From a virus, in the IMG/VR virus record IMGVR_UViG_3300042731_009106, positions 62,001 through 126,000 of that record: a DNA stretch of 64,000 bases. One strand, 5' to 3'. Of the stretch, positions 35,160 to 43,691 are shown piece by piece. How positions within the stretch are numbered: the stretch's first letter is position 1; every line of letters starts with the position of its first letter. The position numbers and the translations under genes are program-made. A model generated the notes under the pieces. That model saw only the letters and a program-made list of their open reading frames with translations. It made no database searches and was not told the origin of the DNA.

Positions 35160-35805
35160 TTTCAGGGAAGCTCAACTTTTTGTTGAAGAATCTAGAAAAC
35201 TAGATCAAGAATCTCTTAGTGGTCCGGGTAGTTCGGTCGTTAATGCTAGTGAGGTTACTAATTTAATCAAAGAAACAATCAAACAATACAATATTAAATC
35301 TATTTTAGATTTAGGTTGTGGTGACTGGAATTGGTTTCAACATATTGAATTAAAAGACATAGAGTATCAAGGATGGGATGCTGACATGGATATGATTATA
35401 CAAAATCAATTCAATCATGGGGAAAGTAATATAAATTTCTATGTTAACGATATAGTGCAAGATAATTACCCAGATGTTGATTTGATTATTTGCAGGGATG
35501 TTTTATTTCATATGCCAATGTCTCTAGCTAATCACATCATTTCAAAAGCTAAATCAGCTTGTAAATACTTTATATCTACTAGTTTTCGTGATGTCGATGT
35601 TAATACAGGTATACCTAATGGATTAAACTGGGGATATTATTCTATTAATTTAAATAAAAATCCTTTTAATTTATTTGACAACGAAATTAAATTCCAAAGA
35701 GAAATGCTTGGAGCTTCTCGTGACGGAATTACTCTATCCCCTAAAAGATATATCTGTCTTTATGATTTTTTTAATTTTCAAAAAAAATTTTCGGAGCAAA
35801 ATTGA
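35146..35805 (+). CDS. SAM-dependent methyltransferase (class I)
   Basis: 219 aa. SILDLGCGDWNWFQ at about 46-59 is the SAM-binding motif I, followed by an acidic strand end (EYQGWDADMD), DLIICRDVLFHM (motif IV-like) and YFISTSF. Substrate unknown; phage enzymes of this shape occur in glycan and nucleotide loci. It overlaps dcm by 14 nt. Its 3' end coincides with the first copy of a 43-nt direct repeat. Confidence 0.82.
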   Translation: MKQTNFREAQLFVEESRKLDQESLSGPGSSVVNASEVTNLIKETIKQYNIKSILDLGCGDWNWFQHIELKDIEYQGWDADMDMIIQNQFNHGESNINFYVNDIVQDNYPDVDLIICRDVLFHMPMSLANHIISKAKSACKYFISTSFRDVDVNTGIPNGLNWGYYSINLNKNPFNLFDNEIKFQREMLGASRDGITLSPKRYICLYDFFNFQKKFSEQN

Positions 35806-35821
35806 ATCATAGTGGACGATA
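35779..35821 (+). repeat. 43-nt imperfect direct repeat, copy 1
   Basis: Matches 36684-36726 with five mismatches, starting CAAAAAAAATTTTCGGAG and ending TAGTGGACGATA. It covers the last codons of the methyltransferase and 16 nt beyond. Both copies hold a short A/T-rich inverted repeat around CGGAG. Confidence 0.85.
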
Positions 35822-35861
35822 TACATTCTAGAAAAAATAATTTTTAAGCATATAATAATAT

Positions 35862-36080
35862 ATGTCAGAAGAAGATGATTTATATATTAGTGGCCCAAAG
35901 GACTACGATGAACAAACCGATTCCTTTAGAATGGATTTAGAAAATCTTATATATAGATATATAGATGAATATGATATAAACACCATTACAATGATAGGCG
36001 CTCTCCAAGAAAAGATAATTGAACTATCTAATGAAGGTAATATAGAATTTGAAGATGATATAGAATTTGAAGAAGAATAA
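35862..36080 (+). CDS. Hypothetical acidic protein (72 aa)
   Basis: Strongly acidic at both ends, with a helical middle. A TATAAT box at 35851-35856 lies 5 nt before the ATG, fitting the leaderless pattern. It could be a DNA-mimic or protein inhibitor by charge alone; no family recognised. It lies in the segment bracketed by the 43-nt repeats. Confidence 0.55.
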   Translation: MSEEDDLYISGPKDYDEQTDSFRMDLENLIYRYIDEYDINTITMIGALQEKIIELSNEGNIEFEDDIEFEEE

Positions 36081-36092
36081 AATATAATAACT

Positions 36093-36680
36093 ATGGCTCA
36101 ATTAATAGGAATATCAGGCTTTGCTCGTTCAGGCAAAGATACATTTTATCAACGCAGTGCAACACTTCTTGAAAAAGAGGGAAAAAAATGCAGAAGATTT
36201 GCTTTTGCAGATGCCTTGAAAGAAGAGGTTGACGAATTACTCCTCAAATACACGGGTATTTCTGCTTTCACAGAAGAAAACAAAAATAAAGAAATTATCA
36301 GGCCTTTGCTGGTTACATATGGTACTGAAATTCGTAGAAAATTAAATGAAAACTGCTGGATAGAGAAAATTCAAGATAGAGTAGTCGAAAGTTTAAATAA
36401 TAACGAATATGTTTTTATCACAGATGTTAGATTCAAAAATGAAGCTGAATGGATTAGAATTAATGGCGGTCTTCTAGTTAATGTTGCTCGCGCAGGAATT
36501 TCACCAGCCAATCATGAAGAACATAAACAATTACACCTCATGAAGCGCTTCATTACTCATAATGCTTTTTGGGAAACTTACGGAGACGATCATCTAGATA
36601 AATGTGATGATCATGTTCTTCCAATTTTAGCTCACATTTTACAAATGGCTCCTCGCCCACAAATTGAGCAAGTTTTGTAA
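36093..36680 (+). CDS. Deoxynucleoside monophosphate kinase
   Basis: 195 aa. P-loop LIGISGFARSGKDTF at about 4-18. The body RRFAFADALKEEV, a lid-like region with RPLLVTYGTEIRR, and the strand VFITDVRFKNEAEWI match T4 gp1-like dNMP kinases. It phosphorylates dNMPs to dNDPs for phage DNA synthesis. The ATG follows a TATAAT box by 4 nt. It is bracketed by the 43-nt repeats. Confidence 0.82.
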   Translation: MAQLIGISGFARSGKDTFYQRSATLLEKEGKKCRRFAFADALKEEVDELLLKYTGISAFTEENKNKEIIRPLLVTYGTEIRRKLNENCWIEKIQDRVVESLNNNEYVFITDVRFKNEAEWIRINGGLLVNVARAGISPANHEEHKQLHLMKRFITHNAFWETYGDDHLDKCDDHVLPILAHILQMAPRPQIEQVL

Positions 36681-36683
36681 TTG

Positions 36684-36726
36684 CAAAAAAAATTTTCGGA
36701 GAAAAATTTAACTCTAGTGGACGATA
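36684..36726 (+). repeat. 43-nt imperfect direct repeat, copy 2
   Basis: Second copy of 35779-35821. In both copies the same frame encodes QKKFSE followed by Gln/Lys and Asn. The copies bracket a 0.86-kb segment with two genes. Confidence 0.85.
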
Positions 36727-36884
36727 GACAAAAGAAATACGCCTCCAGCTCAAAGGGTAAAGAATCCCTAAAAAAAGCTAGAGACAAATATGACGAAGAG
36801 AATAAAGAAAAGCGTCGTCAACAAAAAAGAGATTATATGAGAAGAAAGAGGTCAGAAGACCCAAACTACTGTAAATGGAAATAA
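36717..36884 (+). CDS. Hypothetical basic protein (55 aa)
   Basis: Lys/Arg-rich helical protein (RRQQKRDYMRRKRS), probably nucleic-acid binding. Two starts are possible: GTG at 36717, or TTG at 36681. The TTG version would add a peptide that copies the C-terminus of the 35146 methyltransferase through the 43-nt repeat, so GTG is preferred. Confidence 0.45.
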   Translation: MDDRQKKYASSSKGKESLKKARDKYDEENKEKRRQQKRDYMRRKRSEDPNYCKWK

Positions 36885-36888
36885 TCTC

Positions 36889-36917
36889 TTGACTTTATAC
36901 AGTATATAGGGTATACT
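36889..36917 (+). promoter_or_regulatory. Class 1 sigma70-type promoter
   Basis: TTGACT 36889-36894, 17-bp spacer, TATACT 36912-36917. Six nt separate the box from the ATG at 36924, predicting a leaderless mRNA. Confidence 0.75.
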
Positions 36918-36923
36918 GTATTC

Positions 36924-37790
36924 ATGAAAAAGTCACGTAGCATACAAGCCAAATTAAGAAAAGAAAAATTTTCATTCGATCAATACTGGAGTGTTCAATT
37001 TACTGAGGTTTTTGCAAATCGCTCTGAAAAAGACTACAAAACCATCATTAAAGCTAGGTCTGCTGATTTAGCTAAAGAAATCTTACAATGTAAAATTAAA
37101 AAAGACAACCCAAAGCATAGAACTAAGGCTATTCAATTGTTCATGCTTAGACCTGACGGTCAAGTCAATGGTTATTCCTTAACTACAAAAGACTGGAATC
37201 ATATACATAGAGCAAGTTTTCCAAATGCTGCAAATGTACTTTTTAAATGTTATAAACCTCGCCCAGAAGGTTATACGAATAGATTTAACAAGAAAGATGC
37301 AGCTCACTGCAATCGTTTTAAGAAAGGTGAAAAATACCGTTTCTATGTTCCACCTGATGAAGAAAAACCATATTGGAAATGGGATGGCAAATGGAAACCT
37401 TGGCCAAAAAAAGAAAGAGAAAACCTAAAAGAGCAAATGATTTTAGCTCTATCTTTAAACAATAACTCTCGCACTCTTGCTGCAAAATCGATGGGTTTAG
37501 GGCGAAGACATTTCTATAAACTTATGAATAAAAAGTTCGTAGAGATTGATTGGAGTAAGGAATATCCACCTCCTAAGCCAAAAATTAAAGAAGCTCGCAT
37601 TGATCACGAGAAAAGAGTTAAAAACATGAAGGCAGCTCAACAACGTAGGAGTGAAGAGTATATTAAAAGCATATACCCCAAATATAAAGAGCTACAAAAA
37701 CAAGGCTTATTAAAAAGCCACATTAGACGAGCATTAGGTTGCAACCTTAACGTAATTAACAAATGCATTGAATATGATAAGCAAAGATGA
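36924..37790 (+). CDS. Putative DNA-binding protein with Fis-type HTH (288 aa)
   Basis: Very basic throughout. Residues about 174-200 (LALSLNNNSRTLAAKSMGLGRRHFYKLMNK) look like a Fis/NtrC-type helix-turn-helix, and a second HTH-like stretch lies near the C-terminus (LLKSHIRRALGCNLNVINKCI). The N-terminal 130 residues are a separate domain, unrecognised. Leaderless start set by the promoter. Overlap with the sigma-like gene suggests a regulatory pair. Confidence 0.6.
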   Translation: MKKSRSIQAKLRKEKFSFDQYWSVQFTEVFANRSEKDYKTIIKARSADLAKEILQCKIKKDNPKHRTKAIQLFMLRPDGQVNGYSLTTKDWNHIHRASFPNAANVLFKCYKPRPEGYTNRFNKKDAAHCNRFKKGEKYRFYVPPDEEKPYWKWDGKWKPWPKKERENLKEQMILALSLNNNSRTLAAKSMGLGRRHFYKLMNKKFVEIDWSKEYPPPKPKIKEARIDHEKRVKNMKAAQQRRSEEYIKSIYPKYKELQKQGLLKSHIRRALGCNLNVINKCIEYDKQR

Positions 37791-38460
37791 AATTATACAG
37801 TATCTTGGTGAATATCAAGATGATTTATTAAAAATTGTAGGAAAACACAGAAAACCTACTCATGCTCTTTCTGTAGAGGAGATTGTTTCTGAAGTTAATA
37901 ACCATATTATTAGTAATCCAGAGATTTTTCTTAAAAGAGAAATTGATTCTCATACAGACTTCAAGAAGTTATCTTATAGTATTGCTAGAAACTTCATCGT
38001 ATGGACAGCTGATGGCGCTAAGGCTAAGGACAAAAAATACAAGAACAAAAAGGTTGATTATGTAGTGAATGATGACGAAGATGGTGAAATGACAGCCTTT
38101 GAGTATATTTGCTCTACAATGGGTGAGGAAGATCCAGAGTTCGCAAAACTTAACGAGTCTCAAAAATACAATAATATTCTTGACTGGGTTTTAAATTATA
38201 GCCATTTTCTTTCTTACAGACAAAAGAATGTTATACCTTATATGCTAAAGGGCAACACTCTTGATGAAATTGCTCAAGCTCTCAATGTAACGCATCAAGC
38301 TGTTTCCCACATTATGAGGGATGCTTTTGAGAAAATCAAGCAATATGTAAAAACAGATATAAATGTTGACTCTGAACAAAGAGTAATTAGGCAAGGCAGA
38401 TCTTCTATCAATTATTTATTTGGAGAAAAGCGAAAAAAAGAAAGATCTATCAACAAGTAA
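37768..38460 (+). CDS. Sigma-70-like RNA polymerase sigma factor
   Basis: 230 aa. Residues about 35-85 resemble region 2 (LSVEEIVSEVNNHII...KKLSYSIARNFIVW). Region 4 is clear at about 150-192: LSYRQKNVIPYMLKGNTLDEIAQALNVTHQAVSHIMRDAFEKI, with the HTH. The tail is basic. It is a candidate to read the class 2 GTGTAATAT promoters, the first of which on this strand lies right after it. The start could be 37768 or 37774, both overlapping the preceding gene. Confidence 0.7.
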   Translation: MNMISKDEIIQYLGEYQDDLLKIVGKHRKPTHALSVEEIVSEVNNHIISNPEIFLKREIDSHTDFKKLSYSIARNFIVWTADGAKAKDKKYKNKKVDYVVNDDEDGEMTAFEYICSTMGEEDPEFAKLNESQKYNNILDWVLNYSHFLSYRQKNVIPYMLKGNTLDEIAQALNVTHQAVSHIMRDAFEKIKQYVKTDINVDSEQRVIRQGRSSINYLFGEKRKKERSINK

Positions 38461-38461
38461 T

Positions 38462-38470
38462 GTGTAACAT
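38462..38470 (+). promoter_or_regulatory. Class 2 promoter element
   Basis: GTG-TAACAT, 5 nt before the GTG start at 38476. It overlaps the end region of the sigma-like gene and leads into the pyrophosphatase and glycan cluster B unit. Confidence 0.55.
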
Positions 38471-38475
38471 ATTAT

Positions 38476-38691
38476 GTGAAAGTTTTTTCTATTGAATTTG
38501 GACTATTAGCTTGTGCATTATATCTTTGCTGGTTTATGTACAAACAATCTGAAGAAATCAACTATTTAGAAGAAACAATTCATATACAAAATGAAGCTAT
38601 ATACCAACAAAACTTTTTAATTAACTTGCAAAATTCTGTAATTCAAAATTCTCAATACGAAGACCCCCTGAGTCCAATTATATACCAATGA
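38476..38691 (+). CDS. Membrane-anchored small protein (71 aa)
   Basis: GTG start; the ATG 2 nt upstream is followed at once by TGA. One hydrophobic segment (about 5-20), then a coiled-coil-like acidic stretch. It has the shape of a phage spanin or anchor, but lacks a matching outer-membrane partner next to it. Overlaps the following gene by 4 nt. Confidence 0.55.
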   Translation: MKVFSIEFGLLACALYLCWFMYKQSEEINYLEETIHIQNEAIYQQNFLINLQNSVIQNSQYEDPLSPIIYQ

Positions 38692-39062
38692 AAACTTTTC
38701 GTGAATATTTAGTATCAACGCCCTATAAAACTATTTTTAATGAGATTTACAAGCTTTATTTAAAAGATAAATTTGATGATAAATTTATTACTGAACATGA
38801 CCTCTCTGTCTCTTCTTATGTTGAATACTTGAAAGGTTTACCGCCCAAGTTAGATATTTCTCATGAAATTCATATAGTAGAACAAGATGGACAGCCCTCA
38901 GTACATTGTGATCATGAATGTGAATGCGTGGGAGATCGAGATGGTTGCTCTGTTCTAGAAGATCCAGCAAAAGATCACATGGACTTAAATATTAAAACTG
39001 ATCTTGATATTTCTGATGCAAAAATTTGTGCATTAATAATAGAATATTTATCTGATAAATAA
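38688..39062 (+). CDS. Hypothetical protein (124 aa)
   Basis: Acidic, with a Cys/His-rich cluster at about residues 70-88 (VHCDHECECVGDRDGC) that could bind zinc. First 45 residues helical. Unrecognised. Confidence 0.55.
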   Translation: MKTFREYLVSTPYKTIFNEIYKLYLKDKFDDKFITEHDLSVSSYVEYLKGLPPKLDISHEIHIVEQDGQPSVHCDHECECVGDRDGCSVLEDPAKDHMDLNIKTDLDISDAKICALIIEYLSDK

Positions 39063-39096
39063 TTAGATATTTAAGCTATAAATTTTAGTATTTATA

Positions 39097-39606
39097 GTGA
39101 ACTTATATTCTTTATCTACACACCCAAACTCGCCAGAATGTGTCAATGCTGTGGTGGAAATTCCTAAAGGCACCTCTGCAAAATATGAATACCATCCCGA
39201 TGGCTATTTCTTTTATGATAGAAGCCTAAGCAGCTCTATGGTTTATCCAGCTAGCTATGGCTTTATTCCTCAAACATTAGGTGATGATGGAGATGCTTTA
39301 GATATATTGGTTTATAATGCTACACCCATTGAAAGGGGTACAGTTGTAGAATGTAATGTGATAGGCATTCTTGACATGGATGACGAAGGTGATAAGGACT
39401 ACAAAATACTAGGGGTACCTACTTCTCATGTGAGAGACTACCAATCCTTGGGTGATGTAGACTCTCTATTTTTAGACATAACTAAAAATTTCTTTTTACA
39501 CTACAAAGATTTAAATGAAAAAAAAGTAACAGTTCATAATTGGCATGAAAAAAACGAAGCTCACTCTATAATAAAGGAAGGAAACGAAAAATGGAAACTC
39601 TCATAG
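39097..39606 (+). CDS. ppa: Inorganic pyrophosphatase (family I)
   Basis: 169 aa, GTG start. VVEIPKGTSAKYEY gives the conserved Lys and Tyr; YPASYGFIPQTLGDDGDALDILV includes the D-x-D-x-x-D metal signature, with Ala in place of Pro/Glu. Further family motifs are VIGILDMDDEGDKDYKIL and a late KxWxK-type end (EKWKLS). It hydrolyses PPi from DNA synthesis and from sugar-nucleotide formation. The neighbouring glycan operon would release PPi in activation reactions, so the placement makes sense. Phage pyrophosphatases are uncommon. Confidence 0.88.
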   Translation: MNLYSLSTHPNSPECVNAVVEIPKGTSAKYEYHPDGYFFYDRSLSSSMVYPASYGFIPQTLGDDGDALDILVYNATPIERGTVVECNVIGILDMDDEGDKDYKILGVPTSHVRDYQSLGDVDSLFLDITKNFFLHYKDLNEKKVTVHNWHEKNEAHSIIKEGNEKWKLS

Positions 39607-39665
39607 TTATTGGCTTATTAGCTATTCTCTATACATTTTGTGTTTGGGAAAAATATAAGTGGTAA
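39591..39665 (+). CDS. Single-span membrane micro-protein (24 aa)
   Basis: ATG at 39591, TAA at 39663-39665, ending exactly where the next gene's ATG begins (39666). The product is one hydrophobic helix followed by WEKYKW. Overlap with ppa by 16 nt and zero spacing to the next gene suggest a real gene, but its size leaves doubt. Confidence 0.42.
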   Translation: METLIVIGLLAILYTFCVWEKYKW

Positions 39666-41042
39666 ATGAATTTTCTAGATTTATCCAACATAGCTTTATG
39701 TTGCATCGATGATGTTGATACAGATCGAGCAATCAAGGTTTTAAACCATTGTTCTAACCTATGTTTTTTTGAATCTATTAACTTATTTACAAGTAAAAAA
39801 GTTAGTCTTCCTTTTGGAGTTTCAGTTCATCAAACTCAACCACTTGAATCCGTAGAAGATGTTGATAATTTTATAGCTCAAAGTTTGTTTAAATTTATTG
39901 AACATTCGAAGTGTTCACATGTATTACTAGTTCAACATGATGGGTTTATATTGAATCCTCATGCTTGGACCAATGAATTTTTGTGTTATGACGTTATAGG
40001 AGCTCCAGCTGAAGAAGCTGGCGCTCCCCCAACTACAGAAGGGGTTGTGAGATTTTTTAATTCTGGCTTTGCTCTTTTTAGTAAAAAATTACTTCAAGCA
40101 TTCTCGGAAATCGTTGAATCAGAAAATATTAAATCAGTCTCGCCATTAGATGGAACTACTTCTGGCCTCGTTCAACCAAATGGAATAAACTTTAGAGAAA
40201 AGTTTACTGAATTAGGTTTTCATTATCCTTCTGGCGAACTTGCTAGCCAGTTTTCCGTAGAATATAGTGAACATAAAGGTAGCTTTGGCTATCATTCAAG
40301 AGCTTTTCAACACCTTAATCAATTTAAATTAGGGCAATCCTTTGATAGGTTCTTAGATGAGCACGCATACAAAAAACAGACACACAAGTTTTACCAAATA
40401 GGCTATAAAGAGGAACATATTGAACAAGTTTTGCCTAATTTTGAGTTTGTACTAAATTATCCAAATTCCATATTTTTGGAGCACGCGGCCATATCTAGAA
40501 TTATCAACCCCCACATCACCTTCGACTGGATTGGATTCTTCCCTTATCGAGTTCGTGAAAAACTAAATGAAGATTTCTCTTATGAAAAATGCGTAGATAT
40601 GTGTGAAAGATTTCCAAAAGCTGACATATTAAGTCATGGCACATTAAAGTATGGCAATCATATCACTTCCAACCCAAGAGAAATACACCCTGATATGTGG
40701 CCAGTTTTTGATAAAATCATGCATAAGTTAGGATTTCTTAAATTCAATGAACAAGCTTTCTCGGAGCCTTTAAAAATGATTTACACCAGCAGTTTTATAG
40801 GCAAAAAAGACATTCTTCTAAATTACAGAGATGAACTTTTAGTGCCCATGATGGACTTAATGCAGTTTGATGATGAAATTTACCACCTTTCTCGTGAACG
40901 GTCTGACTACGGATTTATGCCACCTAAAGAACTCACTGACATTAGCGGCCTACCCTACTGGACCCACGTACCCTTTTTATTAGAAAGGGCTATAAGCTTT
41001 TATTGTGAAATAAAAAACCTCGAAATACGTTTTTGTCTATGA
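39666..41042 (+). CDS. DUF5672-like putative glycosyltransferase, two-domain
   Basis: 458 aa. The N-terminal half has HVLLVQHDGFILNPHAW, a DUF5672 signature, with CYDVIGAPAEEAG and FNSGFALFSKKLL. The C-terminal 240 residues form a second, poorly defined domain ending WTHVPFLLERAISFYCEIKN, similar to the end of phage DUF4422-like proteins. First gene of cluster B. Confidence 0.72.
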   Translation: MNFLDLSNIALCCIDDVDTDRAIKVLNHCSNLCFFESINLFTSKKVSLPFGVSVHQTQPLESVEDVDNFIAQSLFKFIEHSKCSHVLLVQHDGFILNPHAWTNEFLCYDVIGAPAEEAGAPPTTEGVVRFFNSGFALFSKKLLQAFSEIVESENIKSVSPLDGTTSGLVQPNGINFREKFTELGFHYPSGELASQFSVEYSEHKGSFGYHSRAFQHLNQFKLGQSFDRFLDEHAYKKQTHKFYQIGYKEEHIEQVLPNFEFVLNYPNSIFLEHAAISRIINPHITFDWIGFFPYRVREKLNEDFSYEKCVDMCERFPKADILSHGTLKYGNHITSNPREIHPDMWPVFDKIMHKLGFLKFNEQAFSEPLKMIYTSSFIGKKDILLNYRDELLVPMMDLMQFDDEIYHLSRERSDYGFMPPKELTDISGLPYWTHVPFLLERAISFYCEIKNLEIRFCL

Positions 41043-41749
41043 ATATACCAATTAAACAAATTAATTATATCAGCACCCCCACTTTATTTTCTAACATACT
41101 AAAAGGATCTATTGCACTTTCATTTTTTAAAGAATCAATTGATGAAGCGGATTGGGTCGAGTATTATAATTCTCACGAAGATTTATATGGTTCTTTTTCC
41201 CCAGAAGATTCTGAAGCTCTTAAATACCACTACGTACATAATGGTATTTTTGAGGGTAGGATGATCAATACTTTTCCTGATCATTTTCTTTGGCTTGGTA
41301 AACCGAAAGAGTTCAGTAATCAAACTTTTGTAATCGGATCACTATTAAATCCTTATGAATACTCAATAGAATGTTTTATAAACTTAAACTCTAAGTTTAC
41401 ATCAATTAGAGATCACACACCTGAACTTTTCTTGGAGTTTCTTCGTAAGAGTGGTCCTTACGAAACTTTATTGCAAGATTCAAATATATACGATCAAGTA
41501 AAATTTTTCTTTAAGCCTCAATCTTATTTTTTCTTTGATGAAAACAACAATAATGTTACTAACTTTTTAATAAGATCTGATAGATTTGAAAAAGATAATT
41601 CTTTTTTGCAAGATTTAATACAATTAGAAAGCCATCCTTATACGAGAGATTTAATTGATATATCTAAATATATAACATCAGACGATCATTGGAATTTAAT
41701 TAAAGATATTTATCGTTCAGATTTTGATAATTTTGGCTATGAGCGATAG
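41039..41749 (+). CDS. Glycan-cluster protein with DWxxYxxxHxxL module (236 aa)
   Basis: ATG at 41039 preferred to an upstream TTG. Residues about 34-70 (EADWVEYYNSHEDLYG...YHYVHNGIFEGRMI) match the short module found attached to glycosyltransferases in large viruses and bacteria, in the form W-x-x-Y-x-x-x-N-x-D-L ... H-Y-x-x-x-G-x-x-E-G-R. The remainder is unrecognised. It is coupled to transferases on both sides, so it may be an accessory or transferase-docking protein. Confidence 0.55.
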   Translation: MNIPIKQINYISTPTLFSNILKGSIALSFFKESIDEADWVEYYNSHEDLYGSFSPEDSEALKYHYVHNGIFEGRMINTFPDHFLWLGKPKEFSNQTFVIGSLLNPYEYSIECFINLNSKFTSIRDHTPELFLEFLRKSGPYETLLQDSNIYDQVKFFFKPQSYFFFDENNNNVTNFLIRSDRFEKDNSFLQDLIQLESHPYTRDLIDISKYITSDDHWNLIKDIYRSDFDNFGYER

Positions 41750-42500
41750 TCATACATTAAATATCGTTACTCCATGCAGCCGAACAACTTATTTAAGATC
41801 TATTTATTACTCTATAGGAGCCTCCTTTTTTAACCTTCCTCACAAAATTAACTGGCATATAGTTTTAGATAAACATGTAAAATACGATAAATGCCCAATA
41901 AAAAAATGCCCTGAGTTCCGTTCTATTTCAATTATTTTGCATCAATCTTTAACTAAGAGTTATTACGGTAATTGTTGTCGAAATATAGCCCTTGATTTAA
42001 TTGATTCCGGTTTTATTTATTTTTTAGATGATGACACTTTAATGCATTTAAATTTTGGCAAATATTTTCAATTTTTTCAACCAAATAACGCTTATACTTT
42101 CTTAAGTGAAGGTTTACCTTTTAATGTGTTAAGAATAATACAATCGAAAGCTAATAACTTTCAAATTATTGATTGCAATCATTCTCAAATTGGACCAAAT
42201 TACCAATCTTACGCTACAGCTTTAGAAAATTATCAATTACTTTTAAATCAACCAACCTTCTTATCTTTCCTTGCCCCAAATTACCCATTGCCATCAAGGA
42301 TAGACTCAAGCATGTTTTGTGTTTGCAGTAGTTTAGTTAAGGAAACGCGCTGGGATGACTCAAATTACAGGTCTGATGGAGTTTTCATCAGTAGAATAGT
42401 CGAGAGTGTAGGTTTTGAAAATCTTAAATATGTTAATAAAATTTTAGGTCATTATAATTTTTTAGATCCAGATCCAAAACCTACAATTTATCGTGAATAA
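41739..42500 (+). CDS. GT-A glycosyltransferase-like protein
   Basis: 253 aa. LNIVTPCSRTTYLRSIYYSI at the start and RNIALDLIDSGFIYFLDDDTLM with the DDD metal site near residue 95 are typical of GT2-type GT-A enzymes. The ATG at 41739 is chosen over 41724 because it begins immediately before the first strand. It overlaps both neighbours. Confidence 0.75.
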   Translation: MSDSHTLNIVTPCSRTTYLRSIYYSIGASFFNLPHKINWHIVLDKHVKYDKCPIKKCPEFRSISIILHQSLTKSYYGNCCRNIALDLIDSGFIYFLDDDTLMHLNFGKYFQFFQPNNAYTFLSEGLPFNVLRIIQSKANNFQIIDCNHSQIGPNYQSYATALENYQLLLNQPTFLSFLAPNYPLPSRIDSSMFCVCSSLVKETRWDDSNYRSDGVFISRIVESVGFENLKYVNKILGHYNFLDPDPKPTIYRE

Positions 42501-43065
42501 TTTTGTTTTTCAAATTGGTTTCAATAAGTGTGGGACTCGCTCCCTGTATCATTTGTTCTCTGAAAGTAAAATTCCATCCCTACATTGGCACAATGATCAC
42601 GGAAAACTGCCAAAACTCATGCTTCATAATTTTTTTGCGGGTAGACCCTTAATACCCTCAAGTTATGAAAAGTATGTTTTCTTTTCTGACTTAGAGGACA
42701 TCTATCACAATAAATATTTAGCCAATCACTCATATTATTTTTATCAATATTTATATAATCAATACCCCAACTCTAAATTTATTTTAAACATTCGACCTCT
42801 GGATGATTGGCTAAACTCTAGGCTAAGGCATGATGATGGAAAATATTTAAAACAATATATGCAAACTTTAAGCCTCAATAAGAGTGAAATTATAGACTAC
42901 TGGGTAGACCATTTTAACAATCATATTCAATCGGTTAAAGATTTTTTTCTAGATAAACCAAATAAATTAATTATATTTAATATTGCTACAGATAAAGTTG
43001 ACAAACTCATTAACTTCTTTCCAGACCTTAATTTAAAATTTGAAAACTGGAAACAAATTCGATGA
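42493..43065 (+). CDS. Sulfotransferase-like protein
   Basis: 190 aa, GTG start. FQIGFNKCGTRSLYHLF (residues about 5-21) is the PAPS-binding loop in the Sulfotransfer_4-like form, followed by PSLHW. The second motif is KFILNIRPLDDWLNSRL at about 95-111. A different subfamily from the IPK-x-GGTS proteins of cluster C. Coupled to both neighbours. Confidence 0.78.
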   Translation: MNNFVFQIGFNKCGTRSLYHLFSESKIPSLHWHNDHGKLPKLMLHNFFAGRPLIPSSYEKYVFFSDLEDIYHNKYLANHSYYFYQYLYNQYPNSKFILNIRPLDDWLNSRLRHDDGKYLKQYMQTLSLNKSEIIDYWVDHFNNHIQSVKDFFLDKPNKLIIFNIATDKVDKLINFFPDLNLKFENWKQIR

Positions 43066-43691
43066 AAAAATTTTTAGTATATCAATACTTCTGCAAAAGT
43101 GACGGAATGTATTGTGATATTGACTCTAGTAATTACTATGAACTCAGCCATCAGTCCATTCAAAAATATTGCCTACAACACAATATAGATTATGAATTGC
43201 TTGACAATGGTCACAAAATCACTCCTTTTTATGGAATCTTTGTTCCTTTTTGTTTAAATCACATATATAACTATGATGCAATTTGCTTTATTGACTCTGA
43301 TGTTTTAGCTACTAAAAACTCAATAAATGTTTTTGACTATTATCATGAATCAAAAATCACGGCCAATATTATGGACTTAGGTCACGCTAATACTGGTGTG
43401 GTCATTTTTCCAAAATCATTTTTCACAGAGATTAAAACTAATATACTGGATAAGCTAGAAGATATGCATGATAAAATCCTTCCCATCATGGATAAGTATG
43501 GCCCATTTGATCAATATTTAATAAATAAGTTTTATCTACCAGACAAAATAAATAATTTACCAAAACATATGAATTGGGTTATTCACAGATATGGCTTAAA
43601 CAATAGATTTGAAAAAAGCTTAATTCACTATAACATGGCTTATAAGTCTCACATTCACAAAGATTTCGTGAGTGATCTAATTTTAAAATGA
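43062..43691 (+). CDS. GT-A nucleotide-sugar transferase (GT8-like)
   Basis: 209 aa. KFLVYQYFCKSDGMY at the start, AICFIDSDVLATKN with a D-S-D metal motif at about 73-80, and NTGVVIFPKSFF for the acceptor/donor loop. This is the pattern of GT8/GT77-like GT-A enzymes. Confidence 0.75.
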   Translation: MKKFLVYQYFCKSDGMYCDIDSSNYYELSHQSIQKYCLQHNIDYELLDNGHKITPFYGIFVPFCLNHIYNYDAICFIDSDVLATKNSINVFDYYHESKITANIMDLGHANTGVVIFPKSFFTEIKTNILDKLEDMHDKILPIMDKYGPFDQYLINKFYLPDKINNLPKHMNWVIHRYGLNNRFEKSLIHYNMAYKSHIHKDFVSDLILK

